Source: Alphaproteobacteria bacterium UBA2954 (GTDB lineage Bacteria; Pseudomonadota; Alphaproteobacteria; Puniceispirillales; Puniceispirillaceae). From it: a stretch of DNA of 25,296 nt. This document shows positions 22,707 through 25,296 of the stretch, piece by piece (the stretch's first letter is position 1; each line of letters begins with the position of its first letter). The notes under the pieces are model-generated. The model had not been told where the DNA came from, did no database searches, and saw nothing but the letters and a program-made list of their open reading frames with translations. The DNA is taken from contig DEBO01000023.1 in assembly GCA_002348585.1 (NCBI GenBank), positions 1 to 25,296 on the forward strand, given 5' to 3'. Made by a program: the position numbers and the translations under genes.

Positions 22707-23747
22707 TTATTTTTTCATCATTTTTTGCATATCATTTTGGTAGGCAAATATTGCCGCATTCCCTCCTGTGTGTACATACAATACACGGCTCCCAGCGCCT
22801 ATTAGGCCATCAGCAATAAGGCCTGGAATGGCAGCAAAAGATTTTGCTGTATATACAGGGTCTAAAAGATGTCCTTCATTTTTAGCCATAAGTTTAATAG
22901 CATTTTCTGCTAACGGCCCTATTTGTCCATAACCTGGTTCAAAAGCTTTGTCCCACAAAAAAATATCTCGCTCTGTCAAAAAATTTGGGCAACCTGAAAA
23001 GGAATTAAACAACCCACACAAACGCCTAAATCTTTCAAACTGCATTTCATGATTGCGGCGTACACAAGAACCAATAACTTTTGTTGAGGGACTTAGTTGC
23101 TTCATTCCTGCTGCTAATCCAAGATGTGTAGCCCCACTGCCTGAAGCTACAATCACATAGTCAAACGTTAAATCTAGTTGACCAGTAATTTCTTCAACAC
23201 ACCGATAATATCCTAATGCACCAAGAGGAGGCTTGTTCCCAGACAAAGGAATGACGTATGGGTTTTTACCTTCCCCTTCCAATTTTTCCGCTAAAACATA
23301 AAGCGCTCTATCAGCTCCCTCCTCATCTTCCCCTTCAGGATAATGAATGATCTCTGCGCCAAGAAGGTTGCTAAGCAGAACGTTTCCAGAATTTTTATAA
23401 ATGTTATCCTGCTTCAAAACCCGTTGTTCGAGCTGGAGAATGGGCTTTATCCCAAACCGAGCAGCACAGGCTGCAGCTAAACGCACAAAATTTGATTGAA
23501 CAGCTCCAGTTATCAAGATTGTGTCTGCATTTTGGGCAGAAGCTTCACCAAAATAATACTCTAACTGCCTTGCTTTATTTCCACCAAAAGATGGACCAGC
23601 CAGATCATCCCGCTTCATCCAAAGTTCAATGCCTAGCTTCTTTGAGAGACTCTCTAAAGGAATTAATGGTGTTTCAAAATCAATAATGCTCTTGCGCGGC
23701 TTAGACGACACAAACTCAGCGAGCTGGCTATTTGTTTGATTCAACAT
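22707..23747 (-). CDS. PLP-dependent D-cysteine desulfhydrase / ACC deaminase family enzyme
   Basis: A 346-residue fold-type II PLP enzyme. Such enzymes cleave D-cysteine, L-cysteate, 1-aminocyclopropane-1-carboxylate or related beta-substituted amino acids to a 2-oxo acid and ammonia. WMKRDDLAG precedes FGGNKARQLEY, in which Lys58 is the PLP Schiff-base lysine; GAVQSNFVRLAAACA and ASGSGATHLGLAAG (phosphate loop) follow. I prefer the ATG at 23747; an in-frame TTG lies at 23753. It is followed two bases later by the ureohydrolase gene, forming a two-gene unit. The pairing suggests a product of one may be the substrate of the other. Which amino acid it acts on cannot be settled without structure or assay. 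Confidence 0.85.
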   Translation of the reverse strand: MLNQTNSQLAEFVSSKPRKSIIDFETPLIPLESLSKKLGIELWMKRDDLAGPSFGGNKARQLEYYFGEASAQNADTILITGAVQSNFVRLAAACAARFGIKPILQLEQRVLKQDNIYKNSGNVLLSNLLGAEIIHYPEGEDEEGADRALYVLAEKLEGEGKNPYVIPLSGNKPPLGALGYYRCVEEITGQLDLTFDYVIVASGSGATHLGLAAGMKQLSPSTKVIGSCVRRNHEMQFERFRRLCGLFNSFSGCPNFLTERDIFLWDKAFEPGYGQIGPLAENAIKLMAKNEGHLLDPVYTAKSFAAIPGLIADGLIGAGSRVLYVHTGGNAAIFAYQNDMQKMMKK

Positions 23748-23965
23748 CGGCAAACCGTAAGCTGATATTCCTGTGCGAACAACCCAACTTGTTCTCGAAG
23801 ATCATTCAATATTCTCAAAATGACTTACAAAGTATGATGCAACTTAGCAGGTTAAAAATGAATAAAAAAAGGAAATTATTTGTCACTTACAATGCATAAT
23901 ATTTTGCTAATACAACTTGTTTGAAGTTGCGGTGCATAGAAATAATGGAAGATTCACAAGAAGAG

Positions 23966-24005
23966 AAATTCAGCTATTCTCAATTAAATTCAGCTATTCT
24001 CAATT
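23966..24005. repeat. Perfect 20-bp tandem duplication at a gene end
   Basis: AAATTCAGCTATTCTCAATT occurs twice head to tail (23966-23985 and 23986-24005). The right copy contains the stop codon and last codons of the metal exporter gene; the left copy repeats them beyond the stop. This is a recent slippage or duplication product. Confidence 0.95.
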
Positions 24006-25171
24006 AAGAAGTACCAACCGTAAGCCACAACAAGCGCCGGCAATGCAGAATAAGCAGTCGCTACTATTGCAGCCTTGGGAGCCATTGCTATAGCTGGAAA
24101 TAACGCATCACCGTCATTACTTATAGCATTGCCAATTTGGGCAGAAAGAGGGATGAAGCCCGAAAGGTACATCGTAGTTATAAGCATCTGTGGACCACAT
24201 CCAGGCAAGAAGCCAATTAAGATTGCTATTAAAGGCGTAAATGCCGCCATTGGCGCGAACACAGTGCTCAAGTCAAAATCTGCAAAGTGTACAGTTAATT
24301 CAAACACCAAAAAAGCAATAACAACCCATCCTGTAACGAAATTAGTGTCGCTTATTGCGCGTCCTATTACACCTTCATAGTGCCCCTGCCGGGTCGGGAT
24401 TTGAGTGAAAATACGAGGTAAAGCCCACATGCTAAAGCATAAAGCTCCTCCAACAAAACCCCATACGGTTGCAGGACTTTTCACACTTTCAAATCCTAGA
24501 AGAGCATCTAAATCATATTGGAACGCCAGCGCAAAACCCATCACAATGCCGGGAATAACCAGAAACATCCATAGTCTATCGAGCAATTTGATTGATAACC
24601 CTCTATTGCCGGTCAAGACTTTGGTGGACTTCACACCTTTTATTTTTTCTTCATGTTTCGGACGCATGAAATCAGGACCATGGATCAAGTCCGTGATCAA
24701 ACCTGTTAATGCACCAACGATAAAGCTTATCGCAATGATTAACATGCCTGTTGCAGGCTCTTTAGCTATGAGCAGGAAAGCAGCATCACCCATCGTTGCC
24801 GTTAATGTGGCTAAAAGTGACCCAAAACTTAAATTTCCAGAGACATATCTTGTGACAACAATGATTGCTCCACCACATCCTGGCAATGCTCCAAGTGCCG
24901 ATGCAAGCAAAACTTGCCATCGGCCGCTTCTTGCCAAAACAACTGATAGGTCAAATTTAAAAAGTTTTTCGATAGAAAAAAACAAGAGAAGAGTTGCAGC
25001 AACAAACGTCGAAACCGCAAGGTAGGCTTCAGAGACTGCAGATACAACAACATCAATGGCAGATGGATCAACCATCGATATAATGATTACAGCAATAATG
25101 ATAAGGAGCAGCGTCTTGTTGATAGGCTGCTCAATTGTATTAATGCTAGTAGCCGGAACTGCGTTGCTCAT
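23990..25171 (-). CDS. Putative heavy-metal/manganese exporter, ArsP_2 family
   Basis: A 393-residue polytopic inner-membrane protein. It resembles the ArsP_2 family (10-TM putative heavy-metal exporters, often called putative manganese or arsenic efflux proteins). Two similar halves each carry a buried PGCG motif: GALPGCGGAIIVVTRYVSG (about 94-112) and LIGFLPGCGPQMLITTMYLS (about 330-350), and each half has an acidic residue pattern GDAAFLL or GDALFPA. The cysteines in PGCG could bind a soft metal. The loop between the halves is charged. It is not close enough to the PLP-enzyme gene (236 bases) to be certainly in one operon. Substrate is unproven; arsenical, manganese or organic sulfur export are alternatives. 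Confidence 0.7.
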   Translation of the reverse strand: MSNAVPATSINTIEQPINKTLLLIIIAVIIISMVDPSAIDVVVSAVSEAYLAVSTFVAATLLLFFSIEKLFKFDLSVVLARSGRWQVLLASALGALPGCGGAIIVVTRYVSGNLSFGSLLATLTATMGDAAFLLIAKEPATGMLIIAISFIVGALTGLITDLIHGPDFMRPKHEEKIKGVKSTKVLTGNRGLSIKLLDRLWMFLVIPGIVMGFALAFQYDLDALLGFESVKSPATVWGFVGGALCFSMWALPRIFTQIPTRQGHYEGVIGRAISDTNFVTGWVVIAFLVFELTVHFADFDLSTVFAPMAAFTPLIAILIGFLPGCGPQMLITTMYLSGFIPLSAQIGNAISNDGDALFPAIAMAPKAAIVATAYSALPALVVAYGWYFLIENS

Positions 25172-25296
25172 ATTGTCTCAAATCCAAAAACTTTGCCACC
25201 ATAAGTAGGGAGAGGATTGATTAACATGACCAAAATTATCCTTAGCCTTTAAAGTATCTGTATGTTTACTCTTAAATTATACGCTTATCAAGTTAG

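Noticed and set aside
24405..25025. 206-codon open frame on the plus strand
   Set aside because: It is antisense to the ArsP_2-type gene, which has clear membrane segments and paired PGCG motifs; the antisense protein is Pro/Lys-rich and has no family features.

Overview
The window looks like a piece of chromosome from an AT-rich (roughly 40% G+C by eye), probably marine alphaproteobacterium. The pointers are a Fur/Mur-type regulator lacking the CxxC zinc motifs, a TAXI-type TRAP transporter with a fused permease, several COG0665-type flavoprotein oxidases including an HcnABC/opine-oxidase-like trio, a DUF1684 protein and a DUF4856 protein. The lineage is inferred from gene content only; a SAR116-like or other Rhodospirillales-like bacterium would fit. 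No rRNA, tRNA, CRISPR array, insertion sequence or phage gene was found.

Left part (1-4640): the 5' part of a secreted FKBP prolyl isomerase that runs into a rhodanese-like domain at the window edge; two weak hypothetical ORFs; an EamA/DMT permease; a small secreted protein; a DUF1684 protein on the other strand; and a two-gene unit encoding a ferredoxin-fold small protein and a pseudoazurin-like cupredoxin.

Iron block (about 4960-10570): two promoters carry good matches to the Fur 7-1-7 box. The first (box 4989-5003) drives an unknown 123-aa protein and a Dps ferritin-like protein, ended by a clear terminator at 5960-5984. The second has two Fur boxes (9907-9921 and 9935-9949) on a TTGACA promoter. 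It drives a leftward operon: secreted DUF4856 protein, membrane di-iron hydroxylase of the sterol desaturase superfamily, and periplasmic Fe(III)-binding protein. The fur-family gene itself lies directly upstream at 10129-10569. No iron ABC permease or ATPase is present, so this three-gene set may be a poorly described iron acquisition or iron-sparing module.

Catabolic block (10837-23747): a leftward operon of seven tightly packed genes runs from 20605 to 12129. It encodes a TAXI substrate-binding protein, a fused TRAP permease, a DadA-like D-amino-acid dehydrogenase, a second DAO flavoprotein, and an HcnA/HcnB/HcnC-like (opine oxidase or D-hydroxyproline dehydrogenase type) complex. A divergent LysR regulator shares a control region holding a perfect 14-bp inverted repeat. 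Downstream of lysR, a PLP-dependent D-cysteine desulfhydrase/ACC deaminase-family enzyme and an agmatinase/arginase-family ureohydrolase form a convergent pair. A PuuB-like oxidase stands at the other end. Together these suggest uptake and oxidative deamination of an amino-acid-like compound, possibly a guanidino compound, an opine or a D-amino acid. The true substrate cannot be read from sequence.

Right end (23990-25171): a polytopic ArsP_2-type putative heavy-metal/manganese exporter with two PGCG motifs; its stop codon lies in a perfect 20-bp tandem duplication.
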